Source: Syngnathus acus (taxonomy: Eukaryota > Chordata > Actinopteri > Syngnathiformes > Syngnathidae). Taken from it: a stretch of 64,000 nucleotides of DNA. Below the pieces are notes generated by a model that saw only the letters and a program-made list of their open reading frames with translations, was not told the origin of the DNA and did no database searches. Location of the stretch: NCBI RefSeq assembly GCF_901709675.1, contig NC_051102.1, positions 3,652,912 through 3,716,911 of the forward strand, in the 5' to 3' direction. Of this stretch, positions 24,792 to 39,000 are shown in pieces. The number at the start of each line of letters is the position of its first letter. Positions within the stretch are counted from its first letter, which is position 1. Made by a program: the position numbers and the translations under genes.

Positions 24792-26173
24792 TATGTTAAA
24801 AAACAATCCTAAAGTGTCTGGAAATATAAAAATAACAATAACAGGATACCTGCATTAGATCATGTCTCCATTATTATAGAACATTTTTGTTGATTAGGTT
24901 CATAACTCCTGTTGACTGTGACTCAGTCTCGGATTTTGGATTTGAAGATTAGGGATTAGTGCGATCTAGTTAAAGCATTTTTTTTCACAGCAACCTTGCA
25001 GGTTGAGGGACTTGCTGTAAATGGGTAGCCAGCCACACTCTTGTCTAACACAGAGTGGGTGGATGTTTGCTTGTGGGTAGGTCGCCTTTAGGTCATGTAT
25101 CCACTCGGTGGACAACATACTGTATTTCTATAGGCACAAACAAACAAGTGCCCAATGCTCTGCAGCAGTTGTTTTGTTGGAAAAAATAGTAGTCATTATA
25201 CCACACGTTGATATAAAGCTGTGCACACTATTTTGCAATAAATGTGGGTTTGGTGGAAATAATAGATGTAAAGGGTGGTGCAGAAATAATAAATGTAATG
25301 CATGCAAATAATTAGCAGGTTTATTCTTAAAAAGGTAAATGCTCTTGGAACTTCTTCAAACATTAGACGATCAAAAATGACACCTCATGAGTTCAACCTC
25401 TAAAGCCCCAAAGCTTGTAATCACAGCTAGCTGCGGGGATGAATGGCTTTGATTGCACAGGTCAAGAGGAAATTGTGTCCACCTCCTATTATTGACTGGA
25501 ACCTATTTGAACTTGCTCAGTCTCTGCTATACCTCTATGTCATTCTCTTCACCATGACCTTTTGATCTTTGCTGTGTGATTTCCTGTTGACAAAATTGTC
25601 CCTCACCCTCCCATGAGAAGGTCTCTGCATTCCTGTAATAACCAGTGACCTTGGGTCGCATGAGCAGGGAGATGACGGTAGTCAATGTACAAAAGAACGG
25701 AAACGCGCCTGCAGCCAGGATAGGAATATTTCTATACATCAGTCTCCAGGACTCAATAGATGTAGGTAAAATGTTCTGCACACTGCCTTCCCCTCAGAGC
25801 AGGGACAGATAGATTCTCTATCACTATTCATCACAACCTTGTGTGGGTTGTCTCACTTTTTCTTGTTTTCCGTTTCAACTTGATGTAATCATTTTCTTTA
25901 TTTTGCTGTGAGGATTGTGTTGTCCATCATCTAACTTCTTGGCTGAAAGATTTCATCTACAACACCCACTAACGAAGTGCTGGGGATGGAAGGAACAATT
26001 TAGACCCCAGGGAACTCACACAGTTATTGTGGTTAAAATGTGATTCATGTTGCAAAGTAAATATAATTGTTGACCGTATCTGTGGGTGCAATTATTTTTT
26101 TTTTCCAATGTGCGCAGATAATAACACGACATAAGCTGGTCAGAGAGAGGCAAAGTCCATAGACAGACGTATG
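24792..26173. other. Non-coding spacer
   Basis: Nothing recognised; the 84-codon minus frame at 25527-25781 has no domain. Confidence 0.5.
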
Positions 26174-26181
26174 CTGTATAC

Positions 26182-26663
26182 CAGGGGTGTCAAACTCATT
26201 TTATTCACGGGCCGCATTGTAGTCATAGCTTCTTTCGGAGGGCTGTCAACCCAAATAAATGTATGAACACCTCATATTATATACAGTAAAAGCTATAAAA
26301 CAAACTGACAAATAACTCGTTTTCAAATCAGACCAGTAAAAACTGGTCAAATATTTACAAAACATATACCGTCTTTTTCCGCGCATAATGCGCCCCCGTG
26401 CATAATACGCACCCTAAAAATGGCATGTCGATGCTGGAAAAAAGCCTGTACCCATGCATAATGCGCAACCCAGATTTTAGGACAATAAATTAATTAAATT
26501 TTGCGCATTATGCACGGAAAAAGACTGTATATTTTTAAAAGTGAAGACAATTTGCAATTCTAGTAATGACACACAAATTTGATGCACAATCTATCTTTGC
26601 GGGCCACATAAAATGATGTGGCGGGCCGTATCTGGACCCCGGGCCTTGAGTTTGACACCTGTG
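26182..26663. mobile_element. hAT MITE copy B (482 bp) interrupted by a second MITE
   Basis: Same ends as copy A. The 8-bp duplication CTGTATAC is exact at 26174-26181 and 26664-26671. The extra length comes from the insertion at 26369-26527. Confidence 0.92.
26369..26527. mobile_element. 159-bp MITE nested in hAT copy B
   Basis: Inverted ends CCGTCTTTTTCCGCGCATAA and its near complement (TTATGCACGGAAAAAGACTG), flanked by TA on both sides. The ends resemble the CCGTATTTTCCG family, but GCGCATAATGCG replaces the TATAAGGCGCACC block, so it is a separate family. Confidence 0.85.
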
Positions 26664-26671
26664 CTGTATAC

Positions 26672-29600
26672 GGTTCAGAGACCTTACCTCAAATGCTGAA
26701 TCATGCAACAATATTGCTCCCACATTGGATGTGGAAAATTGGAGCGACCGGCAAACGTACAATATTTCTATTGCAAACACGAATCTCCCCACACTAGCCC
26801 AAATATATACAGTCGGTACTCTGCCAATTCTCTGAATACAAAAACGTATTGCCTGAATGAGGACAAGAGTATAAAGGATGGATGGATTTTCTGAACAGAA
26901 TATTAAAAGCACAACCGCTAGACATAGTGATGACTGACATGATCTGATGTTAGGACAGCATAATAAATCATTTGACCCAGCTTCTACAGCTCAAAGTATT
27001 ACAAATGGCCTCGCAAAAATTCTTAGTCATTTCAGCGCTTTGGGGTAAAGTTAGTTCAAGTTAGTACAAATGCCTCTTTGAATTGACAGCGTGATTTAAA
27101 CCTGGGGAGAACTTGGCTGTGCTTGTCATCCGGATGTTGTTTTTTTCTTCTGTTCTTAATGAGAATGTCTGAAAGTGAGCAAGAAATAAGGAGGGAGGGA
27201 TGGAAATTGGGCAGGGATAAGCAAGAGTGCATTCTTGCATGTTTGCAGGCTCACCAGCTGCTATCACTAAATATGGCTGCACAGTTAGCTTGGCACTATG
27301 CATGCTGTCGCAGAAACAAGACCAGAATAACAAGCTCCTGCAACCCCAACACCTACGGAGTGAGAACGCTCACACTTGGAAACCTACCCAATTGCAGTCA
27401 TAGCTTTCTGCTTTCTTCTGAAGCTTAAATATACGATTTATATATGATATATGTACATTTATTAATATATTTAGATATGATTTTATTGTATCATGGGCTT
27501 TTCCTTTTTTATTGGAAGTTCAATTTCATAAGTCATATTTTAGATGGCCCAATTATAGCCTCTGTATTTTCACTTCAATGTTATTGAATTTTGTGATTTG
27601 GCTTGAAATTTAATTTAACTGGACATGTTCAGCTGATGGAAAAAAAGCTTAGGAAAAATACAAAACGTGATGCATCAGTGCAAACAATACAACCTTTACC
27701 CGAAATCTTAAATTTCAACGACCCAAAACTCAATAGGAGGAAAAACCAAAACACATTTATAATGTCTTTTTTTTATAATATCTGGGTTCTTGTAGACAAG
27801 CCTGAAAAAAATACTGATCAACCTTTAATGGAATATGACTCAAATGTACCTTCAAATACTAGCTTCAAAATAACTGAACAGTAATGGTACATTGGCACGT
27901 TTAATGGTAGAATAGAGATGCTGCCAGTGCCAGCGCAAACCAGATTACCACCCTCTACAATATTAGTCAACCCACTTGCCTGAATACTGTTTACATTTGT
28001 TTGAAAATGACTCAATGCAGACCCTTTACAATGAATGGCATAAACAAAGTAATTGCCAAGGGCATGGCTGGACGCAGCAGTGGTTGAGTATGCAACGAAG
28101 AGGCATGGGAGAGAATGGGATGTTCTGACAACGTGCCAAAGAGCAACTAAAGCTTAAGCTCTGAAAGACACCAGGCCTGTGACAAAATAGGATCACAGCA
28201 ATTGCAAATGTCAACGACCCAAACACAGTAAAAAAACAAATAGTGGTCTACCATAGGCAAGTTTTGTTAGTCGTATATTGTGTGAATTGCTTAGCAGATT
28301 TATTAAATTATTTATCTATCTATTTTCAACATCTTCCCTAATTAAACCAAACTGACGCTTATTTTAATTCTAAAACATAATCCTTATTGGTATCCATGAA
28401 AATGCATACATTATATGGGTTTGATGTTTGTCTTCTCAGAAAACTGAAGAAAGAAAAAGTTCAGTTTGAAATTATTCCTGTTAAAGTTGAGCGCTCAGTG
28501 AAGATAACGGTCCGCATGAAAGCACTTTGTGATTCTGGATAGTCCCTGAGACGATGAAGTGTGGTTGCCTAATGAATTATGCACTGTACATTCATAGGCA
28601 CTTAATTTATCCATCCCAGGCTTGAAGGTAGGTTGATATTGCATAATCAGTTAGTCACCATTAGTCATAATATAGCAGAAAATAACCGATTTAGTATTAT
28701 ATTAGCTGGACAAAAACTCACCTGAATGCATACTGTCAGACTTTTTCAGCCATTGTCTTGGTATTCACCTGCAGTCACCCATTTCGTCTGTGTCATAAGT
28801 CATGGTCACTCGTAACGCCAGCTCCGATGTGTCTGGCAGAGTTATTGATTTTTTTTCCAAGGCCTTCTGATCCCCTGTGAATTTGCCCTGATGTGGAAAT
28901 GGCCTAACAGGTGCTAACACCCTAGTTCGAATGTGTGCTTTAAAAGCATCTGAGACTCCACGGGCACGTGTATTACAACACGGGCTGGAATGGGGCATTA
29001 TCGAAATCTGAATGTTGACTGAAACATCCTGCTGGCAGAGTATGTAAAACCCTCTGAGCAGCACTACGAAATTCGCAAATGGCACAATAAGAGATTAAAC
29101 ACATGGGAGACATTTCCTGGTGGTTCATTCATACTGACTTACTGACTATAGATCTGTAGACTGAGATCCAATTCATGAATGCCTTCCTTTAATTAGCAGT
29201 GTTGTGATAGCTGAGGAGGATCTGTTACGCTCCACTGAGCATGAAATATTGTTATGGAGCAGCAGTACAAAAGAATGTGTGCTCAGAAATAAACAGGCCA
29301 ACCCACCAAGCTCATCCCTCAAAATGTTACATCGCTTTACATTCCGAATCGCAGGCTAAATAATTGTAGTTGAGTCTGAGCCATGTGATTAGCATACAGC
29401 CTTAAAGCTGAAGTGCAGCATTCCAGTTGATAAGTACGTTGTAAAATGACGATCTGAGAGCTTATAGCTCGCAGCTTTTTGTATGCGGATTTTAGCATAT
29501 GATGAGGGACTGTGTGGAGCACTCTTGAGAAAAGTATTTAACCTTTAACCACTTCCCTTAAAGTCACACTGTTCCAGATAAGGGCAGGAGAAAAACAAGT

Positions 29601-30639
29601 GATGGTTAACTTTCTGAGAAGCAATGCTGCCATCACCAGGCGATGATGAGCATATCACCCCCAAACATGGTCAAATACTGTTGGACCTTCATGATTTGTG
29701 CGCACTTACCATTCCCTGAAATTTAATGTTTTATTTCTGTCTTGTTGTGATTACCGCAATGTATTTTCACTGAATGTGAATTGAGATACAATGTAACTTA
29801 TAGTAATTATCCTCTTGTAGATTTAGTTCATTACAGACATGGGGGCAGACACACACAAGATGAAAAGCATTTATTGTTGTACTGTGACTTACGGTATATG
29901 TAACCCATTTGAAAGAGAAACAAAAGTTTAGAAGAGATTCTTCCATATGAATTTTTAGAAAAATAATTGCTTGACTGAACTAAATTTCTTTATTCTACAA
30001 AGCATACAAAGAGCAAAAGAAAACTACTTCACAACTAATTTGTGAAGGAAACTATTGTTATTGTATCATGGAATAGCCCTAAGTGGCGTTATACCAGAAG
30101 GACCTCATTAAAGTTTTAAGGTGTTGTTTTGTTAAAAATGCATTCAATGCCGTACACAGACTAGCTTTTCGCCACAAAACATAAAATTACTTTTATACAT
30201 AATTTATTTGCCATATAGTGTGATGAAAAAGTATTTGCCCTTCCTGATTTCAAACTTTTGTTGCAAATTTATCATTGTAAATATTAAAAGCACTTTCGAC
30301 ATAATCGACGAAATATCCAAACCTTTCTGGCCGTGTGTTTAAAAATTAATGGTCGGTTGTGAAATTGATCAATTTGCATAACTGTGGGGAAATCACTCTT
30401 CTTAGCAGAATTATTTTAGCATTGGTGCATTTGTGAGGCCCTTTTCCCTAAACAAGTGCACATGTGCTTTGTGTAGTAATTTTCATGGTGGGGCAAGTCT
30501 AGTTTACTGTGTTTGGGAATTCGGCAGAACATGCTGCGCCTCGCTGGGCATTTCAGCAGACCAAGAGCATTAAGTATTAAATGCTGCCAGCGTGCCTCAC
30601 AATTTGGTGACAGAAAGTAGACTATAAACAAAAGACCAG
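26672..30639. other. Non-coding spacer
   Basis: A minimal GGATGGATGG tail lies at about 26876-26885. No gene or full repeat seen. Confidence 0.5.
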
Positions 30640-30815
30640 CTAAAAGTTGGTCTATTTTGTGGCGCAGATAGTGAAACATGATTTTGGTATACCTCACCGA
30701 GCTGCAGTAAGACACATTTTGAGCAAATGTCTGCGGTGGATGTCATCCTACTCCTTAATAAGTACTTTCTATGTTTTAAATATGTTCAAAATAAAGATAT
30801 CAATCAATCAATCCA
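30640..30815 (+). mobile_element. Possible LINE 3' end with (AATC)n tail
   Basis: ATGTTCAAAATAAAGATATC followed by AATCAATCAATCC is a common teleost LINE 3' terminus. The upstream limit is uncertain. Confidence 0.4.
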
Positions 30816-32044
30816 AAAAAAAAAAATTAATAAGTGACAACAGTGTGCCCCAATTCCTCTGAACTATTATAAGAATCAATTAATTGAAGGAATTATTAAA
30901 CAACACACAAAGAGATCTTGCACTTCCTATAGCATGCACACAAGCATTTTCCATTTCGACTATTGACTTCACATCTCAGCTAACTCTTGGCTCCGGCTTA
31001 CTATTGTTCAAGCAATGAGAAGAATATTTTCCTCTATCTATTATTCCCCAAATGTTGAACTATCTCTTTTAAACAGACGCAGAATTGGCGTCATATCATT
31101 TTCATTTAATATCATTTATGCATTTATTCTACTACAAAAAATGAAGAAAGCTTGAAATCTGATTCTGAAGCCTTTTTTTTTATCATTTCTGCTACTGTTG
31201 AACTTTAAGAAAATCCTTAACATATCACACCAGGATTAAACACTTTGAAGATTCCCTTCCATTCAAAGTAGCATGTTGAATAATTGGTAATTTCACTGCT
31301 TTGTGCTGATGTTTGACCTGATGGATTGTACTTTCCCACTAAACTTTATCACCTTTATTTGTTGGAGAGCTCTGGCGCTATTTGATTGGGAAATTAGACA
31401 GTGAATATATCAACCATAACAAATAGAGTTGTTGAGGTTCTTATTAATGATTTCATAAAAGTGTTAATGTCTAGACTTTACTAACACTTTCATAAAGTTA
31501 CAAAGACATTTGCTGGTGAATGTGTGGAAATGTTCGCATTTTGTATACAAATTGAACAAATAAGATTCAAAAATTCTGAAGTCTTGGATTAATGCAAGCG
31601 TCTCAATGGACTTCTGGATCTAGCATGCTGACGTGGTCTGCTCTTGAGTGCCGTGTTTTTTTTTGTTTTTTTTTTTAAAACAAATATTTTCCTGCAGATG
31701 GTCCATCATTATTTGTGCAAGGTCTGAGGCTGTTCAAAATTTGTTTGGGAATTCAAGTACAAAGATATTGACCAATCACACATTTGTGTGCAATAGATAG
31801 GAAATAGATTTTATAACCTGCTGCAGTTTTTCACATCCCATGTGTTCCAAAGCACCTCTGAAGCACATATGGTTAATGAAGCGCACCAAAGTTTCATGTA
31901 ATTCGTTTCTGTGAAAATAATTCCATAAATTATTAGTTTTGTAATGTAAGGCATTATTCCTAACAATGTCACAATGAAACACAAATAACCAGAATAAAAG
32001 TGGTTTCGACCAGTAAATGATCCTGAAGGCACTTGATAAACTTA
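30816..32044. other. Non-coding spacer
   Basis: T-rich tract near 31660. Nothing else recognised. Confidence 0.5.
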
Positions 32045-32400
32045 CCGTATTTTCCGCAATATAAGGCGCACCGGATTATAAGGCGCACCTTCAATGAATG
32101 GGCCATTTTAAAACTTTGTCCATATATAAGGCGCACCGGATTATAAGGCGCGTGGAATAAATAACTCAACGTTGCTCAAACGTTAATGCAACCACAATAT
32201 AGTAACACTCGAAATAGTGAAAACAATAACAATATATCAATAACTCAACGTTGCTCAAACGTTAATATCACACAACACAAAATAAACACGTAAAGCTTAC
32301 TTTAATAAGTTAGTCCTCATCCACTAATCCATATTGGTGCATATATAAGGCGCCAAAAATCGGAGGTTTTTAGGTGCACCTTACAGTGCGGAAAATACGG
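32045..32400. mobile_element. TA-flanked MITE copy 7, interior type B (356 bp)
   Basis: Ends CCGTATTTTCCGCA and TGCGGAAAATACGG with TA on both sides. The interior carries two AACGTTGCTCAAACGTTAAT blocks, the reverse complement of those in copy 5. Confidence 0.9.
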
Positions 32401-33421
32401 TAATTGCCAATTTGACATGATGTTAAATTGTAGAAAGGTCTTGAGTTAAACTGTGACTGACTAGACAACGATTTGTCAAGCTGATCCCATATTCTGTCTC
32501 TTGTCTATTTCATTGGTTTCAAAGTTTGAGCAAAATGAATGTGCTCAAGTAATTCACAATTTTTTTCAACCATCTGGGTCGTCTTTTCTGTCAGGATGTT
32601 TATGGCAATAAGATAGCTGTGGATGTTCTGCTTGAGTGGAAATTAGAAAATGCACTCGTGTGTAAACACGTTGTAAAGGTGCAACAAGTTCATTTCACAC
32701 TGCCGTAGATTGAAAGAAAACAATGCAGAGCAATATTCTTCCACAAGTCTTTGCCAACTCCAGACTTAAAATGAAAAATCTCTTGTGACAGACTCCAAGT
32801 CACCGTCATCACATTATGCATTTTAGATCAGAAGACACAGGAAACGGTACTAAAATATTTACACAGCATCACGTTCCTTTCTATTGGAGCTGACACGTGC
32901 ACCAAAGGAAATAAGAATGCGGTCTCCAGCTTTTCGACGGCTGAGAAAATTAAACAGACTTGTATCACATCTTTGAAGATGAAACCAGATGAGCAATACT
33001 GTCACACACGTCAATATGATTTTATTTAACAGTGATCCCGAAATAGACTATTTGTCATTTGACCTGCATTTTTCCTGTATATTTTCTTTTACACAAATGC
33101 AATAAGTCCGCAACAGTATGAAGGGACAAACAGACTCTAGTTTAAATAACAAACAAACAAACAAACACCTGCCACAAGGTATTGACTTTGTAGTCAGAGG
33201 GAGTGAAGATAATATTTATCGTTGCATTACAGTTTATTCAGTCATATTTCAGTCCTCGTGAGCAGTGTGTTCATTCCTAGGAATTTTCCATTAGACAATG
33301 ATTTCTCCCAAAGTGCTTTGGTGTTTACTTTAACAACGTTTTTCCGTTTTGTTTGGCTAATTATTAGACTGAGCTTTATTATCATTCGATAAACACACCG
33401 CAAATTTTTGTAAGATATTGT
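32401..33421. other. Non-coding spacer
   Basis: Only the AAAC microsatellite at 33149. Confidence 0.5.
33149..33174. repeat. (AAAC)n microsatellite
   Basis: Several tandem AAAC units. Confidence 0.85.
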
Positions 33422-33429
33422 GTTTAGAA

Positions 33430-33758
33430 CAGGGGTGTCAAACTAATTTTTTTCGCGGGCCGCATTGTCGTCATAGCTTCTTTCGGAGGGCCATTAAGTC
33501 AACCAAAATAAATGTAGGAGCACCTCATATTATATACAGTAAAAGCTACAAAACAAACTGACAAATAACTCCTTTTCAAATCAGATGAGTAAAAACTGGT
33601 CAAATATTAAAAAATATATATATATATATTAAAAGTGAAGACAATTTGCAATTCTAGTAATGGCACACGAATTTGATGCACAATTTGTATTCGCGGGCCA
33701 CATAAAATGATGTGGCGGGCCGTATCTGGGCCCCCGGGCCTTGAGTTTGACACCTGTG
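33430..33758. mobile_element. hAT MITE copy C (329 bp) with 8-bp target duplication
   Basis: Ends CAGGGGTGTCAAACTA and GAGTTTGACACCTGTG. Flanks GTTTAGAA (33422-33429) and GTTTAGAG (33759-33766) agree at seven of eight bases. A TA run at about 33615-33629 has expanded inside it. Confidence 0.9.
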
Positions 33759-33766
33759 GTTTAGAG

Positions 33767-35121
33767 TGTAAATATGGTCAAGGTGATACAACAACTAACT
33801 TTGTAAAATACAAAGCGTAAGAGCTCATCTGACTTGGCCTGGCTTGAAGAGGGAGGCAGGGGTTGTGTTGCTGCCTCAGGCTTGACTCTTCTTTCTCCTC
33901 TGTTAACCTCCTAATGAAGCCCAAGTGACACGAGGCACCTGTTCATGCAGTTTCATTCTCTTGGCTCCTGCCACTGCTTGCTATGGGTTAAATGTGCCCT
34001 TACTACACAAAGGCTTGCTTCTACTGATTGTTCACCCCACTAAACGACTCTCTTTTGTCTTTCTGTCTTTGCCAAGCTAAAAATTGCACGTGGGTCGTGC
34101 CATTGGCCTCTGGTGATGCCTCAGTAGCGTTGAAGTGTTGTGTAGGACGCTTTTAGCTCGACCCCCACTTTTTATTTTTCCGTTAACTTCCTTGCTGTTT
34201 TGTCACACTTTAATTAATTCTTCATTTTGTCATTTTCTTTTGTCAGCTGAACAGTGTTTGCCCTGAGGGTTTATGTTTATTTCACCGCTTTTAGTTTAAT
34301 GCTTTGCTGTAGTTTATCTGAGAGCTTATTAAGAGTTTTGCTTGATGTGCTATGTTTTCATTTGGTTTAGTGATGTCTTTCGGGAGTCTTTTGCACCTTG
34401 AGATTTTGTTTTCTTTGAGAGCGTTAGAAGAGATTGTTTCATGTCGTGGGTGGGAGACATCCTGCCAGGCTGTTTGGATCCCTAGATAATCAATATCCTT
34501 CAATTTTGGTCCATTTTTTTAATATGGCAGCATGTTGAGAAGTATGTGGGCAATGTTGCCTCGTGTTTTTTTTTCTTGTTGCTTCCTTCTTAGTCATGGT
34601 TGGAGACAGCACTGAGTTATTGTGTTATTGCAGTCGCCAACCTCCTGATTCCTTTCTGTGTCTGCAGGAAGAAGAGTGCTTTGCTTGACCAGTTCCTTTT
34701 TAAAAATCTGGCACCGCCGTGTCTTTTTCATTGGGTTTTCACATGGAGGCACAGCTGATAACCACAGCACTTTGTTGTTGTATTTTTTTTTTTTAAACAT
34801 AATCCTTTCCGAGTCCACTTCACCTCAATTTTCCGCGGGCTCTTTGGCATTATGGTTAGGATTCTATTGATCGAACCACTTTTTGGAAAACAAAAAGATC
34901 CTGCGTCACTGATGTTCACCTCTGTTCAAATGTGTAAATTAGAAAGCATTAACCAATAAGCTCATTGTAACTTTCATGATATATTTAAAAATATACTATC
35001 CATTTGTAAAAATAAGACAGGATCAGGTGCACAACTAATATGTGCAGCGCATGAAATTATTAATGATGACTTCAACTGAAGTGGATGAAGCGCAAAATAG
35101 TCAATATGTAATATTTAATTC
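33767..35121. other. Non-coding spacer of somewhat higher GC
   Basis: The stretch 33830-34480 is richer in G and C and shares the phrase TGCCTCAGTA with 19296-19305, possibly an unclassified old repeat. Confidence 0.35.
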
Positions 35122-35335
35122 TAGGGCTGCAACTAATTATTATTTTAATTAGTATTAGTATTATTTTATTTTAATTATTTAATTTGCTGATTTGATCGCC
35201 AGTGTATCAGCTAAAGAAAAAATATGAATTTCTATTCTTTTTATTAAAAACTGGACATTACATCAGAAAATAGACCAAAAATGTTGATCATTGTTTTTCA
35301 AAGTAAATGTTTTATTTCTGATTCAACGCAAGGCT
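35122..35335 (+). mobile_element. Degraded hAT-like element, TAGGGCTGCAAC family
   Basis: Starts TAGGGCTGCAACTAATTATT and contains AAACTGGACATTACATCAG and CCAAAAATGTTGATCATTG, blocks that recur in teleost non-autonomous hAT copies. The right end is not visible. Confidence 0.6.
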
Positions 35336-35884
35336 GCTATCATGATGGACTTTCTTGGATTGGATATTCATTGGAAAGTGAGAGCAAGAGAGAGAAAAAT
35401 TGCAATTGTTATTCTATTTTAATCAGTTCTCGGATGTAGTAGTTCCTACCATAATATTTCTGCAACATTACTACCAAACACCATTAGTATTTTACTTTCA
35501 TGAGCACTGTACACCAACCTTTTTTCTTGTCACCTCCTAAAGCAAGTTCATAAATAGTCCAGCCTGCTATTGCAGTTCACCATGCATAATTTTATTTGCC
35601 TTGCTGCGTAGAGTCAAACATTTGAATAATTTATCAAGTGGCACTTTCATTTCATGATGATGTCATGAAATAGCGAAGGAACATGAATATCCATTTGATT
35701 GATTGAACATTTATTTATTCTGCGGATGTAACTTACTATCTAGTCAAAATACAAAACCGGCCCACAGGATGAATTTTAACAGGTAGTTGTGTATTCCGTT
35801 ATAGTTGCAGAAAAATAAGACATAATCACATTACAATTTTTTCCAAGCCTTGTATAGTAGTCCTCCCATATTCCAATAACATGC

Positions 35885-36010
35885 ATTCTATACTAATTAA
35901 GGGCTCTAAATTACCCATAGGTGGGAATGTGAGTTTGCATCATTCTCCATCTCTATGTACCTTGTGATTGACTAACGATTTGCTTAGTGTGGGCCCTGCC
36001 TTGCACCCCC
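35885..36010 (+). repeat. GGAT-tail repeat, degraded copy
   Basis: CTCTAAATTACCCATAGGTG, GGGAATGTGAGTTTGC and TGTACCTTGTGATTGACT are in the order seen in this family. Confidence 0.55.
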
Positions 36011-39000
36011 CACCATTCAGGCTGAGCAATATGAACAATGCATGTATGAAAGTCAATGTCATTATAATTCAGAGCAGCATCCACGGATGACAGATGACCA
36101 AAGATATCTAATATCCAGTCTATTGCAAATGTGAGCATTTTACTGATGGATCCTTATCATTTCTTTACCAGGGTTAGGGTTTATGAATGTAATAAGTTTC
36201 AATATAGTCAGCCACAAAAGAATATGCTGTATGTGGTAGGTGACGCAAATAGGCCTCTGCTGTGTGGCAATAATGCTTATTTCCTTTTTATCGAGGGAGT
36301 CAACGGATAGAAATACTGTATGCCTGTGGGGTTTTTTGGGTTATTGTTTTTTTTTCCTGCATGGAAGTGTCACCCTTTAAAATGTAATGATTGAGGTGTT
36401 TTATATTATATATATTACATTACGTTGCGTTGCATTACGTTACGGTGCGTTGTGTTATATTATATTATATTATATTATATTATATTATATTATATTATAT
36501 ATACGGCACTATAATACGAATCAAATGGCATTAGGACCAATGTCTTTTTGGGTTTTTTTGCTCTTCAGAAAATGCATGATGAATTATACACACGTTTTAC
36601 CAACATTGATAGATTATAAATCATGTGAAGGGCTTCTTCATCAGTCTACCTGCTTTTACATAAAAATAAGCATACAGTTAAAAAACTAATATTGTATGAA
36701 GTTGGTGGAAATTTGCATTATGAGCCTCAACCTGACAACATGTCACAGCAGCCGACAGCTGTAGCATTTCCAAAAACCAACGACTATAATTAGCCTGAAA
36801 TATCTGACAAAGATTGTGGACTAGCTTTTGTACCTGCTGTTTATTTGTATCACAACCAAGTTGGCAAGCTTGACACAAAGTACCGATGTGATGTGAATCA
36901 AAATACCACTGTCAGATTAAATTCAACATCACACTAGACCTGTCTCTTAATAAGAAAGACTTTACCGAAAACATGCAGAATGATTGCAAGCTATCCAGTC
37001 TTTTTTAATGCCTTGACTCCAAGTCAACATTTATTAGAATTTTATTTCTTCTTTGTACCATCAAAATTATTTTTCCTGAGTGTAACCTCAAAGACTAGCA
37101 GCATTGTCACAGAGGTTCAATGGCCTATTTCAGTCTACTGATGTCGCTTAATCAAAGGACACTTGTCTTCCCGTGCGCTTGTTCATTCAGTGCAAGCTTT
37201 CAGAGTAATAAAAGGCCTAACTTGATCATGACAAACCCTGACAATAAGGAAGTAAAAGGCCATTAGAATCAGACAGCCTCCCGATATCGTAAAAAAATAA
37301 CCAGTCATATATACTAAATATAAAAAATTCATATATATAAAATATTTCACTTCCTGGATTTTTCTGACTTCACCAGAGCCTTTCTTTGCTATACGTGCTT
37401 GTATGTCCACAGCGCTTTGTATTGTTCACCTTGAGGGAATTTTGCTGTGGAGCCCTTCCAAGTTGACATCAATGTTTCTCAGGAGCACTACGGTCTCTAA
37501 ACATTCTCTGAACTTTGACAGATGCAGCTGTGTGCAGCGGCGTGTGTTCTCAAACATCTGACAAACTCCTGCTGAAAACCTGAGTTGCAATCCTGACTTT
37601 TATCCTCTGTTATTCCCACTGAGTTATTTTCAACTTGTTCTCAGGTTTACTGAAGTTACTTTCGCTCCCGGAGATGCCTCTAACTTCTTTTTGTCTGAAG
37701 GAGTTTACAAAGCTTTTCATTCAACTTGCAGCTCTGCTGAGACCTTTGTTGAAGTCTTTGTGATGATGCTTCAAACGTTATTCATCCATGCTTGATTCAC
37801 GAGGCTCTCTACACTGTCATACGATGCACCATAAATGACAATTACAGTGGATTAGTCATCTTATTTTAATATTTCACAGCCAGTGATCTCATCGCAGAGC
37901 AGCAGGCAACAGGTTAGGGGGCTACTGTTTTACAACTCCATTTGTGTCCGTGCTCCACAAACAAAAAGAGAGAAAGAAAGCCACTCATAGCTGTGCTGAG
38001 GACAGGGGTATGATTTAAAAAGTAAAAAAAAAAAAAGGCATAATCATATCATAAATAATGCTCCCACGCTGATGTCACGTGTACGGGAAGTGGTATGCAA
38101 ATATTTGTCTTTCTGCATCATCAGTGCCATGTGAATGCATATTTTTAAAAGCTGGAGAAATAGAAAGCATGAACAGGAGGTGGCTAAAAACCTTCTCTTC
38201 AGAAGAAATTATTTTTAATGAAAATTTAAATACTGTACATTTTGACATTTTGTTTCGGTTCCCTTTATAAAAGATGAACACATGTACAACATATTTGTTT
38301 TATATTTAAAACTAACCAGTGCCGCTCGGAAAAGCTATTATTTCTATATAAAAATTAAAAAAAAGAATTCTTCATAGTACTTATTGCATTTTGTTCCAAG
38401 TAACACAAGCGCATTCATAACATTTTCTTCGTCAAATTGCCATTATTGGAGTAGGCAAGCTTATTTTGACGTAAATAAAATGTTTTCCGGACTTCCAAAC
38501 CACATCGAATCATAAACACTATGACTTTGTGATTGGATGATCAAAAATGCTGAAGAAAAACTTCCAGCTGCAAGAGTGAAGGATTTCCGGTTAAAAATAA
38601 ATTAGCTTTCAGGCTTCGACATACATGATGCCAGAGTTTGTTGTATGTCTTATTTCGTGGCTCAGAGTATGAATTTCAGAAAAGAGCAAATACTTTTCAG
38701 GTCAGACACGAAAATAATTTTATCATAGAAAACATACAACATACATGAACACGGGAACCTTTCTTTCCCCACTAAAACAAATTTTATTATTTTCATGGAG
38801 AACATTTTTGATGTTGAGGCCATAGCTTAAAACTGAATCTGTGTTAGGAATTCTATTCAGATTACAAGTAGGACATACTTCACAGAGGTCACACCAAACA
38901 AGTTCCAACTGATCGTTACAAGAGCACATTAGTCCTGGAAAACTCCCGTCTAGTTTTGAACCATGTACAGAAACCCCAGAAAAGTGTAAAACTGTTGAAG

